DNA of 53,857 nucleotides from Actinomycetota bacterium (GCA_009703925.1 WLFD01000002.1:1-53857), one strand, 5' to 3'; numbered from the stretch's first letter, positions 1 to 7,889 are shown. The notes: generated by a model not told the origin, from the letters alone. Program-made: numbers and translations.

Positions 1-496
1 GCGTGTCCGAGTCCTCGATGTTCGTCTCGCACCTGGAGTAGATGGCCCCCGTATCAAGTCCTTCGGCAACCTCCATGAGGCAGACGCCGGTGACCGCATC
101 GCCGGCGAGAAGGGCCCGCTCGACAGGGGCGGCACCGCGCCAGCGCGGGAGTAGCGAGAAATGGAGATTGACCATCGGCACCTGCTCGAGAATCCGCATC
201 GGAATGATCCGTCCGTACGCGACAACCACCGCAAGGTCGACGCCCGCGTCGAGCACGGCTTCGAGATCGTCGGTGACCGGTAGCCCGAGTTCCGTGGCTG
301 CCGCCTTGACCGGACTGGGCGAAAGCTCGCCGCCCCGACCTCGACGACGATCGGGGCGGGTGACTACAAGTGCGATCTCGAATCCGGCCGAGACGAGGGC
401 CCGCAACACCGGTACTGCGACGTCCGGCGTTCCCATGAACGCGAGACGTTTCGGATGCAGGGGTGGCCGGGTCGGCCCATGCGGATTTTCGGTCAC
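1..496 (-). CDS. fmt: Methionyl-tRNA formyltransferase, 3' part outside window
   Basis: Transfers a formyl group from 10-formyl-tetrahydrofolate to initiator Met-tRNA. About 165 N-terminal residues are visible and the gene runs off the left edge. The reading frame shows the family's early MGTPDVAVPVL stretch, then VVTRPDRRRGRG, SPVKAAA, the folate-pocket segment VNLHFSLLPRWRGAAPVERA, and TGVCLMEVAEGLDTGAIY. I chose the GTG at 494-496 because it is in frame, lies 7 bases after the def stop, and leaves a short N-terminal extension before the conserved core. The def-fmt pair is a common operon in which deformylase and formylase act at opposite ends of initiator methionine processing. The identification is sure. 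The exact start is less so, because no clear Shine-Dalgarno sequence is visible. Confidence 0.93.
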   Translation of the reverse strand, partial: MTENPHGPTRPPLHPKRLAFMGTPDVAVPVLRALVSAGFEIALVVTRPDRRRGRGGELSPSPVKAAATELGLPVTDDLEAVLDAGVDLAVVVAYGRIIPMRILEQVPMVNLHFSLLPRWRGAAPVERALLAGDAVTGVCLMEVAEGLDTGAIYSRCETNIEDSDT

Positions 497-503
497 GAGG
501 TGC

Positions 504-1046
504 TCAACGCAGACGCAGTCGACTCGAGCCGACCTCGGGCTCGGGAAGTGGCCCGGCATTGTTCATGCGCAAGTCCATGAGCGCGACGCGTGCCTCGTCG
601 AGTTGTTCCTTCGTCAGGTGTTCGACGAGGAGGACCCCGTCGAGGTGATCGATCTCGTGTTGAAAGACGCGACAGGCGAAATCGTCGAGCTCGAGATTCA
701 GTTCCCTGCCATCGAGATCGAAACCCGTGACATGCATCTCGGCCGGACGGATGATCTCCCAGTGCAACCCGGGCACGGAGAGACACCCCTCGGTGAATTC
801 CGCTTCGCCCCGACTCTCCACGATCGTCGGATTGATGATGACGCCCGGTTCGTCGTCGTAGTCGAAGACGAAGAAACGCTGCTGCACACCGATCTGCGGA
901 GCAGCGAGGCCCACGCCCGGGGCGTCGTACATCGTGACGAACATGTCGTCGATGAGCTTCACGAACGCGCCGTCGACGCGCGTCACGTCCGAAGCACGTT
1001 GCTTCAGAACAGGGTCTCCGATGATGCGGATCGCGTGAGGGGCCAC
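504..1046 (-). CDS. def: Peptide deformylase
   Basis: Removes the formyl group from the N-terminal methionine of nascent proteins, using a bound metal ion. All three signature motifs are present: GVGLAAPQIG at residues 44-53, EGCLS at 86-90 with metal ligand Cys88, and HEIDH at 130-134 with two metal-binding His and the catalytic Glu. The 180-residue length is normal. It starts at a GTG with no Shine-Dalgarno sequence. A TACCCT hexamer ends 6 bases upstream, which suggests a leaderless message. fmt follows 7 bases downstream. The start region is shared with a divergent methyltransferase gene. Confidence 0.96.
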   Translation of the reverse strand: MAPHAIRIIGDPVLKQRASDVTRVDGAFVKLIDDMFVTMYDAPGVGLAAPQIGVQQRFFVFDYDDEPGVIINPTIVESRGEAEFTEGCLSVPGLHWEIIRPAEMHVTGFDLDGRELNLELDDFACRVFQHEIDHLDGVLLVEHLTKEQLDEARVALMDLRMNNAGPLPEPEVGSSRLRLR

Positions 1047-1052
1047 ACCTCA

Positions 1053-1058
1053 AGGGTA
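1053..1058 (-). promoter_or_regulatory. Probable leaderless -10 element of def
   Basis: TACCCT reads toward def and is followed by 6 bases and the GTG start, the spacing expected if transcription begins at the start codon. No good -35 is visible. Its first two bases are also part of the opposed TAGCGT element of the plus-strand gene. Confidence 0.45.
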
Positions 1059-1062
1059 GCGT
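1057..1062 (+). promoter_or_regulatory. Probable leaderless -10 element of the divergent methyltransferase
   Basis: TAGCGT is followed by 6 bases (CGGAGC) and the GTG start at 1069. The central TA (1057-1058) is shared with the minus-strand TACCCT of def, so the two -10 elements overlap head to head. Confidence 0.42.
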
Positions 1063-1068
1063 CGGAGC

Positions 1069-1716
1069 GTGGCCAGCTCCTCCTCCCAGTACTTCTCCCG
1101 GCACCCCGAGGTCGACTCCGATCCCCGCTCGATCCAGCTCTCGCTGGCCGACATCGAACTCACGCTCACAACCGACACCGGGGTCTTTTCCGCCGACCGT
1201 GTCGATTCGGGCACCCGACTCCTTCTGCAGGAGGCACCATGGCCGACGACGGAGATGGGCAACATCCTCGACATCGGATGCGGCTACGGGCCGGTTGCGC
1301 TGACCCTCGCCCGCCGGTCTCCCTCCAGCACGGTGTGGGCCGTGGATGTGAACGAGCGTGCGGTTGCACTCTGCGCGGCAAATGCCGAAGCAAACGGGAT
1401 CGACAATGTCCGACCCGTCGTCGTCGACGAATCCGGTCGACCGGTGGCCGGCGATCCGGCCCATCTGGTCGAACTCGGCCCCGCGACGTTCGACGCAATC
1501 TGGTCGAATCCCCCGATCCGGATCGGCAAGGAAGCACTCCATGCCCTTCTCGTCCACTGGCTCGATCGTCTCGCTCCCGGGGGCAAGGCGTGGCTCGTCG
1601 TGCAGAAGCACCTCGGAGCGGATTCGCTCGGAGCGTGGCTCGAGGGTGAAGGATGGGCAACGACCCGTTTGGTTTCGCGGGCGGGATACCGGCTTCTGGA
1701 GGTCGCAGCACGATGA
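1069..1716 (+). CDS. RsmC/small-domain SAM-dependent methyltransferase
   Basis: A 215-residue class I methyltransferase of the small-domain (MTS) type, related to 16S rRNA guanine-N2 methyltransferases such as RsmC. The SAM-binding motif LDIGCGYGP is at residues 67-75, the acidic end of strand 2 follows in AVDVNERAVALC at 91-102, and the catalytic SNPPIR is at 146-151. The Asn-Pro-Pro motif is typical of enzymes that methylate exocyclic amino groups. It corresponds to the single-domain form, without RsmC's N-terminal pseudo-methyltransferase half. The GTG start has no Shine-Dalgarno sequence. The stop overlaps the next gene's start as ATGA, so the two methyltransferases are probably co-translated. 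An rRNA substrate is inferred, not shown. Confidence 0.85.
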   Translation: MASSSSQYFSRHPEVDSDPRSIQLSLADIELTLTTDTGVFSADRVDSGTRLLLQEAPWPTTEMGNILDIGCGYGPVALTLARRSPSSTVWAVDVNERAVALCAANAEANGIDNVRPVVVDESGRPVAGDPAHLVELGPATFDAIWSNPPIRIGKEALHALLVHWLDRLAPGGKAWLVVQKHLGADSLGAWLEGEGWATTRLVSRAGYRLLEVAAR

Positions 1717-2237
1717 CTCGCTCACTGGGTGGAACCGAACTGAAGCGCCTGCACCGCGAGTGGCGCCGCAAGGAACACGCCAAGCTCGCCCTGATGCTCG
1801 ATGGCGTCCAGAATCCGTTCAACATCGGTGCGATCCTGCGCACGGCCGCGGCCTATTCGGTCGATCATCTCTGGCTCGTAGGGTCACCGGAACCCAATGA
1901 TTCGAAGGTTCAGAAAACCGCTCTGGGAACACAGCGATTTCTCACGTGGACCATGTGCGAGACCTCGGCGGAGGCTCTCTCCGCGGCAAAGGCAGCCGGT
2001 TACAAGGTCGTCGGCGTCGAACTGGCCGAGGATGCAAAACCGCTCCACGAACTCGATCTGACGGGAAATGTCTGCCTCGCCATCGGCCATGAAGACCGGG
2101 GACTCTCGAAAGACGCTCTCGCCGATTGTGACGAACTCGGCTACATCCCGCAGCTCGGCCGCATCGGTTCACTCAATGTCGGCACGGCAACAGCCATCGC
2201 CTGCTACGAAGCGCGTCGCGCCGGCTGGACGGCTTAG
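1713..2237 (+). CDS. SpoU/TrmH-family RNA 2'-O-methyltransferase
   Basis: A SPOUT-fold methyltransferase that modifies ribose 2'-OH in tRNA or rRNA. All three SpoU motifs are visible: NPFNIGAILRTAAAY near residue 33, LAIGHEDRGLS near 121, and IPQLGRIGSLNVGTATAIA near 142, which together form the trefoil-knot SAM site. It is 174 residues from the ATG at 1713, which overlaps the previous stop as ATGA. A GGAGG lies 13 bases upstream of it. An in-frame ATG at 1653 would add 20 residues lying inside the upstream gene and is less likely. Its stop codon overlaps the stop of convergent priA. The specific target (for example tRNA Gm18) cannot be assigned from sequence. Confidence 0.88.
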   Translation: MTRSLGGTELKRLHREWRRKEHAKLALMLDGVQNPFNIGAILRTAAAYSVDHLWLVGSPEPNDSKVQKTALGTQRFLTWTMCETSAEALSAAKAAGYKVVGVELAEDAKPLHELDLTGNVCLAIGHEDRGLSKDALADCDELGYIPQLGRIGSLNVGTATAIACYEARRAGWTA

Positions 2238-4081
2238 AGCCGCAGGGGATCCACCTCGAGGCGCATCCTCCCCGGAGGCCGGCTGACCGTCGAGAGCGCG
2301 TCGCACAATGTTTCGTGGTCAGCCGCCCTTATGAGCCATCGGTCCTCAGATGGCCCGAGGACCTCGACCCCGTCGTGCTTCCCGAACGCCGCGATCCATG
2401 CCGGAGCCGAGGCTCCCGAAACGACGGCCATCGCCGTCGTGGGCGGATAACCGAGAGCGGAACGTCGCCCGGCTTCGGCGGTCGCCACCCGCGTCGGTTC
2501 CGCGAGCAGCGCCCCCTGGAGAACTTCGTGCTGGGGTAGCCGCGTCTGAACGAGGATTCGGCCGCCGCCGGCCCTGTCGCCCACCAGACGGGCGGCCCGG
2601 ACCATGATCGCCATCGCTTCTTCCGACGCCCGATAGCGGGGAGCGAGAAGTTCCTGATCGAAATCGAGGAACACCACGACGTCGGCCGAATCGATCTGAT
2701 GGAGGGCCGCTTCGGTTCCGATGACGATCCTCGTGCCGGTTCCACCGGCCGCACGAACCGTGTCCGCGGTCAGTTCGGTCACGGGTTCGCGTGCCAACGC
2801 TTCGAGTTCCTCGCGGACGCGGCTCACTCCCGCTCGGAGATTTTTCATCTTCGTCGCGCCGCAGTTCACGCAGATCGTCGGCCTGACCGCGTCGCATCGC
2901 AGGCAGACGAGCGTTCCGTCATCAGCTTGCACGACGGCGGCAGTGCATCGTTCGCATGTGGCGACTTCGCCACATGCGGCACAGCTCGACAAACGCGAGC
3001 GTCCCTTTCGGTTCAAGATGCAGATCACTCTTCCGCCGCTGCGCAGTGCATCGACGAGTTGAACGCTGTAGAGGCCCTCCCCCGGTGGAGCATCGCGCCG
3101 GTCGATGATCTCGATCCGCGGCCATCCGGCCCGCTCCGCCGAACGGGAAGGCACGAACAACCGACTGACCGCCAATGCCTCGAGCGACGGAGTCGGACTC
3201 ACGAGCACGCATGGCACGCCACCGCGACGGGCTCGTTCGATGAGCACATCGCGAGCGTTCCAGGTCGGAGCCTGCTCCTGCTGCAACGATTCATCGTGCT
3301 CGTCGAGAACCACGATCGCCGCCGGAGCGGCAACGGGTGCCCAAGCTGCCGCCCGGGATCCCATGACCGTGTACCCGCCCGAACGGGCCGCGGCCCAGTC
3401 GTCGGGCATGAGCGCCACGGGAAAGCCGGCCCTCCGCAGTCGGAGACCGAGTCGTCGAACAGTCGATGCAACGGGGCCCACGACGAGGATCGGTCCGCGT
3501 TGCGCCGCAGCGACCAGTACCGGATAGGGATCGGCCGCCGGAGGCAACCTGAGGGTTGCGAGCCCGGCGTCGAGTGCGTCCGAAGCCAGGGAGTGGACCT
3601 CGTCGGTGGCGATCGCCGACGGCGGCGGCCCGGTTCGAGAAGCCACACGCGGCAGCGCCCGGACAACCGTGCCGGCGGTGGCCGTTCGCAGGAACGATGC
3701 CGGCCGACCCGCCCATCGCCATGCTGCCCAGTCGGCGAGGTCGATCAACTCGGCAGGTGGACCCCATCCGGACACCTTCGCCAGCGGCTGGAGTCTGACC
3801 CCGGGAGGTGGCTCGACATCATCGGCGACGATCCAGCCCCCGACCCGGCGACCATGCAGTGCCACACGCACCGCGGTTCCGATCCGGATGTCGGCGTCGA
3901 TCCGATCGGGCACCTCGTAATCGAACAACTTGTCGATCGCCGGTACATCCGGCCGGACGCGAACGACCCTGCCCGCCGGAGGGCCGGCGATCTCCGGAGC
4001 TTCCTCTTCGACAGCCGGTACCGATTCGGGAATGTCGGGCGCGCCGAAGTCGAAGGCTGATTGTCGCGGGGCCGGGGGCAC
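2234..4081 (-). CDS. priA: Primosomal protein N' (PriA), ATPase-deficient actinobacterial form
   Basis: Replication-restart protein that recognises forked DNA. From the GTG at 4081 it is 615 residues. An N-terminal DNA-binding region (about 38-110) is followed by a degenerate helicase core. The Walker A position reads VVGPVAST, with no Gly-Lys-Thr, and the DEEH box reads LDEHDES (259-265). The eight zinc-ligand cysteines are intact at 367, 370, 376, 379, 393, 396, 404 and 407. Loss of ATPase motifs is a known trait of actinobacterial PriA, so it probably acts as a loader without unwinding. I chose the GTG because it lies 29 bases after metK with an AGAGGG upstream. A longer start at 4162 would overlap metK by 52 bases. 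The 3' end overlaps a convergent gene by four bases. Confidence 0.9.
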   Translation of the reverse strand: MPPAPRQSAFDFGAPDIPESVPAVEEEAPEIAGPPAGRVVRVRPDVPAIDKLFDYEVPDRIDADIRIGTAVRVALHGRRVGGWIVADDVEPPPGVRLQPLAKVSGWGPPAELIDLADWAAWRWAGRPASFLRTATAGTVVRALPRVASRTGPPPSAIATDEVHSLASDALDAGLATLRLPPAADPYPVLVAAAQRGPILVVGPVASTVRRLGLRLRRAGFPVALMPDDWAAARSGGYTVMGSRAAAWAPVAAPAAIVVLDEHDESLQQEQAPTWNARDVLIERARRGGVPCVLVSPTPSLEALAVSRLFVPSRSAERAGWPRIEIIDRRDAPPGEGLYSVQLVDALRSGGRVICILNRKGRSRLSSCAACGEVATCERCTAAVVQADDGTLVCLRCDAVRPTICVNCGATKMKNLRAGVSRVREELEALAREPVTELTADTVRAAGGTGTRIVIGTEAALHQIDSADVVVFLDFDQELLAPRYRASEEAMAIMVRAARLVGDRAGGGRILVQTRLPQHEVLQGALLAEPTRVATAEAGRRSALGYPPTTAMAVVSGASAPAWIAAFGKHDGVEVLGPSEDRWLIRAADHETLCDALSTVSRPPGRMRLEVDPLRL

Positions 4082-4110
4082 GCCGGGGCGCTGCCCTCTC
4101 GAGGTTCCCG

Positions 4111-5304
4111 TCAGAGACCGAGCGCCGACTTGAGGTCGTCCACCCGGTCGGTGCGCTCCCACGTGAAGGCGTCGCCGATGCGACCGAAATGGCCGTATGC
4201 GGCGGTGGCCTTGTAACGGGGCTTGCGCAGATCGAGATCGCGGGCGATCGCCGCCGGACGGAGATCGAACACATCCCGCACGGCGGCGGAGATCAGTTCT
4301 TCGTCGACGGTTGCCGTTCCGAATGTTTCGACCATGATCGAAACGGGATGGGCGACACCGATCGCATAGGCGACCTGGACTTCACAACGATCGGCCGCGC
4401 CGGATGCCACGAGATTCTTGGCGACCCAACGGGCGGCGTACGCCGCTGAACGATCGACCTTCGAGGGGTCCTTGCCCGAGAAGGCGCCGCCACCGTGACG
4501 GGCCATACCGCCGTAGGTGTCGACGATGATCTTGCGGCCGGTGAGTCCGGCGTCGCCGACGGGACCACCGATGACGAATCGTCCGGTCGGATTGACGAGC
4601 ACTTCGTAATCGTCGTCGGCAAACTGGGCCGGCACCACGGGACGAATGACGTGCTCGATGAGATCGGGACGGATCGCTTCTTCGCGATCGATGCCGTCGT
4701 TGTGCTGCGTCGAGATGAGCACGGTGCGCAGGCGAACCGGCTTCCCGTCCACGTAATCGAAGGTGACCTGGGTCTTGCCATCGGGCCGGAGGTACGGAAC
4801 GGTTCCGGCTTTGCGGACTTCGGCCAGACGCTCGGCCATGCGATGGGCGAGGTGGATCGGAAGCGGCATCAGCACGTCGGTCTCGGTGCAGGCGTAGCCG
4901 AACATCATTCCCTGATCGCCGGCGCCCTGCTTGTTGAGGATGTCCTCGCCGGACGTTCCCGAGCGGACCTCTTCGGAATCATCGACTCCTTGAGCGATGT
5001 CCTTCGACTGGGCATCGAGCGACACCATGACGCCGACGGTCGAACCGTCGTAGCCATAGGACTCGCGGTCGTAGCCGATCCCCTTGATCGTCTCGCGCAC
5101 GATCTTCGGAATGTCCACCCAACCCGACGTGGTGACCTCACCGGCGACGATGGCCAGACCGGTGGTGACGAGGGTCTCGCAGGCAACACGCGATTCCGGA
5201 TCCTGCTCGAGCATCGCATCGAGAATTGCGTCGGAGATCTGGTCGGCCATCTTGTCGGGATGACCTTCGGTGACCGATTCCGAGGTGAAAGTCCAACTGC
5301 TCAC
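4111..5304 (-). CDS. metK: S-adenosylmethionine synthase
   Basis: Makes S-adenosylmethionine from methionine and ATP, releasing phosphate and pyrophosphate. The 397-residue protein starts with the family's [11 protein letters not shown]. It has the adenosine-binding [12 protein letters not shown] near residue 126 and the phosphate-binding GGGAFSGKD near 271. The GTG start has a good AGGAG seven bases upstream, unlike many genes in this window that appear leaderless. It follows coaBC by 39 bases. A run of five T in that gap has no hairpin before it, so I do not call a terminator. No SAM riboswitch fits in the available space. Confidence 0.97.
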   Translation of the reverse strand: MSSWTFTSESVTEGHPDKMADQISDAILDAMLEQDPESRVACETLVTTGLAIVAGEVTTSGWVDIPKIVRETIKGIGYDRESYGYDGSTVGVMVSLDAQSKDIAQGVDDSEEVRSGTSGEDILNKQGAGDQGMMFGYACTETDVLMPLPIHLAHRMAERLAEVRKAGTVPYLRPDGKTQVTFDYVDGKPVRLRTVLISTQHNDGIDREEAIRPDLIEHVIRPVVPAQFADDDYEVLVNPTGRFVIGGPVGDAGLTGRKIIVDTYGGMARHGGGAFSGKDPSKVDRSAAYAARWVAKNLVASGAADRCEVQVAYAIGVAHPVSIMVETFGTATVDEELISAAVRDVFDLRPAAIARDLDLRKPRYKATAAYGHFGRIGDAFTWERTDRVDDLKSALGL

Positions 5305-5343
5305 GGGAACTCCTGATGTTGGGTGAAAAAGAACTGGAGACTG

Positions 5344-6570
5344 CTAGTGCGCCGCACGGATCGACACAATGGCGTCGATCACGTGACGGGCGATGGACCG
5401 CTTGTCGGTCAGGGGCACATTGTGGTCCATGCCGGTGGCACTGACGAGGACTACTTCGTTGGTGTCGTGTTCGAAGCCGACACCGGGGGCGCCGACGTCG
5501 TTGGCCACGATGAGGTCGAGGTTCTTGCGGGCGAGTTTGCCCCGGGCGTTCCCCAGGACATTGTCGGTCTCGGCGGCGAAACCGACGAGTACCTGTCCGG
5601 CCGGCTTCCGGGTACCGAGATCGACGAGGAAGTCATGGGTCGGTTCGAGCAGGATGCGGGCCGGACCGTCGGAGCCGAACTCGTCCTTCTTGAGTTTTCG
5701 ATCGGCCACGACAACCGGTCGGAAATCGGCGACTGCGGCCGCCATCACGATGACATCCTGCGCCGCCGAAAGCGGCATGACCGCTGCTTCCATGTCGGCA
5801 GCACTCACGACTTCGATGACGGTCACCCCTGAGGGGGCCTCGCGGTCAACGGTCGTGACGAGCGTGACGTTGGCTCCACGCGCTGCAGCCTCGGCGGCGA
5901 TGGCATAGCCCTGCTTGCCGGACGAACGATTCGTGATCACACGGACCGGATCGATCGCTTCGCGGGTGCCGCCTGCGGTGACAAGGACATCGAGGCCGAC
6001 GAGATCCCGATCGGGAAGTTCGCCGTCGATGGAGAGCAGGGCCCGTTCGATCGCCGCAACGATGTCACCGGGATCTGCGAGACGACCGGTTCCGACATCA
6101 CCACCGGCCAGGCGACCTTCGGCGGGCGGCACGATGATCACGCCACGGGACCGAAGCGTTTCGAGATTGGCCTGCACCGATGGGTGCTCCCACATCTCGG
6201 TATGCATGGCGGGGCAAACAACCACCGGCGCCCGCGTCGCTATGAGTGTTGCCGTCAGCAGATCATCGGAGTATCCGGATGCATAGGCCGACAGCAGCCG
6301 AGCCGTGGCCGGAGCGACCACGATGACATCGGCTCCCTGGCCGAGCCGCGTGTGCGGAATGGGAGATTCCTCGTCCCACAGTGAGGTCTGCACCGGTTCC
6401 GAGGCCAGCGCCGAGAATGTGGTCTCGCCGACGAAGCGTTTGGCCCCCTCGGTCATTATCGGGGAGACGTGGGCACCGGCATCGACGAGTCGCCGACACA
6501 CCTCTATGGCCTTGTAGGCGGCGATGCCACCGGTGACGCCGAGAACGATGCGACGTCCGGCCAGATTCAT
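5344..6570 (-). CDS. coaBC: Bifunctional phosphopantothenoylcysteine decarboxylase / phosphopantothenate-cysteine ligase
   Basis: Catalyses two consecutive steps of coenzyme A synthesis. The N-terminal flavoprotein CoaC domain (about 1-185) has the FMN loop GVTGGIAAYK, the catalytic His73 in IPHTRLG, and the substrate clamp PAMHTEMW at 120-127. The C-terminal CoaB domain begins near 190 with VTAGGTREAIDPVR and NRSSGKQG. One oddity is that the CoaC ACGD motif, whose Cys supports reduction of the intermediate in the E. coli enzyme, reads AGGD here (GRLAGGDVGTGR, about 153-164). Length (408) is normal. It sits between rpoZ and metK in a conserved actinobacterial block. Confidence 0.95.
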   Translation of the reverse strand: MNLAGRRIVLGVTGGIAAYKAIEVCRRLVDAGAHVSPIMTEGAKRFVGETTFSALASEPVQTSLWDEESPIPHTRLGQGADVIVVAPATARLLSAYASGYSDDLLTATLIATRAPVVVCPAMHTEMWEHPSVQANLETLRSRGVIIVPPAEGRLAGGDVGTGRLADPGDIVAAIERALLSIDGELPDRDLVGLDVLVTAGGTREAIDPVRVITNRSSGKQGYAIAAEAAARGANVTLVTTVDREAPSGVTVIEVVSAADMEAAVMPLSAAQDVIVMAAAVADFRPVVVADRKLKKDEFGSDGPARILLEPTHDFLVDLGTRKPAGQVLVGFAAETDNVLGNARGKLARKNLDLIVANDVGAPGVGFEHDTNEVVLVSATGMDHNVPLTDKRSIARHVIDAIVSIRAAH

Positions 6571-6604
6571 GGTTCAGACGATCGACGGCGCGAAGGCCGA
6601 ACGA

Positions 6605-6955
6605 TCACTCGCCTTCGGAGTCGTCAGCGGCTTCGACGACCTCGAGAACTTCGATCTCTTCCACTGCACCGTCTTCGACAGCGACTTCCTCGGCGACGAT
6701 GCGCACCGGGATGATCTTGTCGGCGGCGATCTCCTCGAAAGCGATGGAGAGGGGCTTGCGGGCGACGGTCGTCACCTGCGGCGGAACGTTGGATCCGGTG
6801 CCGTCACCGAGCTGGTTGAAATAGGCGTTGATCTGGCGGGCACGCTGGGCGCCGAGGGACACCAAGGTGAACTTGGAGTCGACCTTCGAGAGAAGATTCT
6901 CGATCCGGGGGTTGACCATCGAGTCATGGATCTGAGCCACAGCACACACCTTCAT
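6605..6955 (-). CDS. rpoZ: DNA-directed RNA polymerase omega subunit
   Basis: Small subunit that helps assemble core RNA polymerase. The conserved part is VNPRIENLLSKVDSKFTLV, then GAQRARQINAYFNQL and TTVARKPLSIAFEEIAADKI. An acidic tail of about 30 residues follows. The start is uncertain. I use the ATG at 6955. A GTG at 6982 lies 10 bases after a TAGGAT hexamer, and an ATG at 6919 is the closest to the conserved core, but neither has a Shine-Dalgarno sequence. A perfect 7-bp hairpin lies just upstream of 6955. Its place between gmk and coaBC matches the usual actinobacterial order. Confidence 0.92.
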   Translation of the reverse strand: MKVCAVAQIHDSMVNPRIENLLSKVDSKFTLVSLGAQRARQINAYFNQLGDGTGSNVPPQVTTVARKPLSIAFEEIAADKIIPVRIVAEEVAVEDGAVEEIEVLEVVEAADDSEGE

Positions 6956-6960
6956 GTCAG

Positions 6961-6978
6961 GCCCGTCGGATGACGGGC
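6961..6978 (-). promoter_or_regulatory. Hairpin at the 5' end of rpoZ
   Basis: GCCCGTC-ATCC-GACGGGC forms a perfect 7-bp stem with a 4-base loop, 5 bases before the ATG at 6955. No T-run follows, so it does not look like a terminator. It could limit ribosome access, or lie inside the coding region if the GTG at 6982 is used. Confidence 0.35.
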
Positions 6979-6992
6979 GCACAAGAGAGGAA

Positions 6993-6998
6993 ATCCTA
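6993..6998 (-). promoter_or_regulatory. Possible -10 element before rpoZ
   Basis: TAGGAT lies between the gmk stop and rpoZ. A weak TGGCTG sits 16 bases upstream, at 7015-7020, as a possible -35. It would start transcription just before the GTG at 6982 and the 6961-6978 hairpin. Confidence 0.3.
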
Positions 6999-7009
6999 GC
7001 AGGAAGCCC

Positions 7010-7549
7010 TCATCCAGCCATACGGGCGTCGGAGATCAACCGTTCGACCTCCGCGACCGTGCGCTCGAGATCGTCGTTGACGATGCAGATCGCGCCAAGC
7101 CGGCGACCTTCGGCCAGTTCACCCTGAGCCACGGCTATTCGGCGCTCGGCCTGCTCGGGGGGATCTCCCCTGCCCCGCAGACGCTCGGCCTGAACCTCGG
7201 CCGACGGAGGCTCGAGAAGGATGAAGAGGGCATCTGGCGCCTGTTGGAGCACTTGGGCTGCTCCCTGGACGTCGATCTCGAGGACCACGTCGCGGTCGTC
7301 GCCGGCCTCGGGCCAGGGACTGCCGTAGAAGTTCCCGAGGAAGTCTGCGTATTCGAGAAAACCGTCGGCGGCGATCCTCGCCTCGAACGCCTCCCTGTCC
7401 ACGTAGGTGTAGGCATCGTCTGACTCACCCGGTCGCTGTGGTCGGGTCGTCCAACTGCGCGAGAGCCACAGACGAGGGTCGTCCTCGATCAGGCGCGCAA
7501 CGACAGTGCCTTTGCCGACTCCGCCCGGACCACAGACAACGATGATCAC
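7010..7549 (-). CDS. gmk: Guanylate kinase
   Basis: Phosphorylates GMP to GDP with ATP. The 179-residue protein begins with beta-strand VIIVVCG leading into the P-loop GPGGVGKGT at 7-15. The GMP-binding segment SRSWTTRPQRPGESDDAYTY and the lid region ERLRGRGDPPEQAERRI follow. I start it at the GTG at 7547-7549, which is 16 bases after the mihF stop. The open frame continues upstream through mihF, but that part is only a shadow. Linkage with mihF and rpoZ is conserved in actinobacteria. No clear Shine-Dalgarno sequence is visible, so translational coupling to mihF is likely. Confidence 0.94.
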   Translation of the reverse strand: MIIVVCGPGGVGKGTVVARLIEDDPRLWLSRSWTTRPQRPGESDDAYTYVDREAFEARIAADGFLEYADFLGNFYGSPWPEAGDDRDVVLEIDVQGAAQVLQQAPDALFILLEPPSAEVQAERLRGRGDPPEQAERRIAVAQGELAEGRRLGAICIVNDDLERTVAEVERLISDARMAG

Positions 7550-7565
7550 GCCGGAGACGAAAAGC

Positions 7566-7883
7566 TCAGCCGCCGAATGCGGCGAGAAGAGACTTGCGCT
7601 GCTGCTCGCCGAGACCACGGAGGCGACGGGTGTCGGCGATGCCGACCTCGTCCATTGTGCGGCGGGCCTTGACCTTGCCGACACCGGGGAGCGACTCGAG
7701 AACGGCAAGCACCTTGATGCCGGCGATGAGTTCGTCGGAATCGGCGGTCTCGAGAAGTTCGGCGAACGTGATCGAACCCATCTTCAGGCGTTCCTTGACC
7801 TCGGCGCGAACCCGGCGGGCTTCAGCGGCTTTGGCGAGGGCAGCTTGACGCTGTTCGGGAGTGAGTGTTGGCGGCTGCGGCAT
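7566..7883 (-). CDS. mihF: Integration host factor, actinobacterial type (mIHF)
   Basis: Nucleoid-associated DNA-binding protein specific to actinobacteria and unrelated to the two-subunit proteobacterial IHF. The 105 residues contain the family's basic N-terminal helix (QRQAALAKAAEARRVRAEVK), GSITFAELL, and the helix-two-turn-helix region with LESLPGVGKVKARRTMDEVGI and GLGEQQR. It is the first gene of the mihF-gmk-rpoZ-coaBC-metK-priA run. A TAGGGT hexamer ends 6 bases before its ATG, which points to a leaderless message. Confidence 0.95.
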   Translation of the reverse strand: MPQPPTLTPEQRQAALAKAAEARRVRAEVKERLKMGSITFAELLETADSDELIAGIKVLAVLESLPGVGKVKARRTMDEVGIADTRRLRGLGEQQRKSLLAAFGG

Positions 7884-7889
7884 GAGATC

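Noticed and set aside
42-1649. 535-codon plus-strand open frame at the left edge
   Set aside because: Antisense to fmt and def, and out of frame with the methyltransferase. It has no supported domain.
4082-4162. Longer N-terminus for priA
   Set aside because: It would overlap metK by 52 bases. The GTG at 4081 has a ribosome-site-like AGAGGG and leaves a normal gap.
5305-5343. Possible terminator or SAM riboswitch before metK
   Set aside because: Only a five-T run without a stem is present, and 39 bases is too short for a known SAM riboswitch.
6601-6620. Short inverted repeats inside and between other genes
   Set aside because: Stems of five bases or less are too common in GC-rich sequence to mean anything without covariation.
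7550-7708. Longer N-terminus for gmk
   Set aside because: The extra residues are encoded inside mihF in another frame and are Ser/Ala-rich without family similarity.
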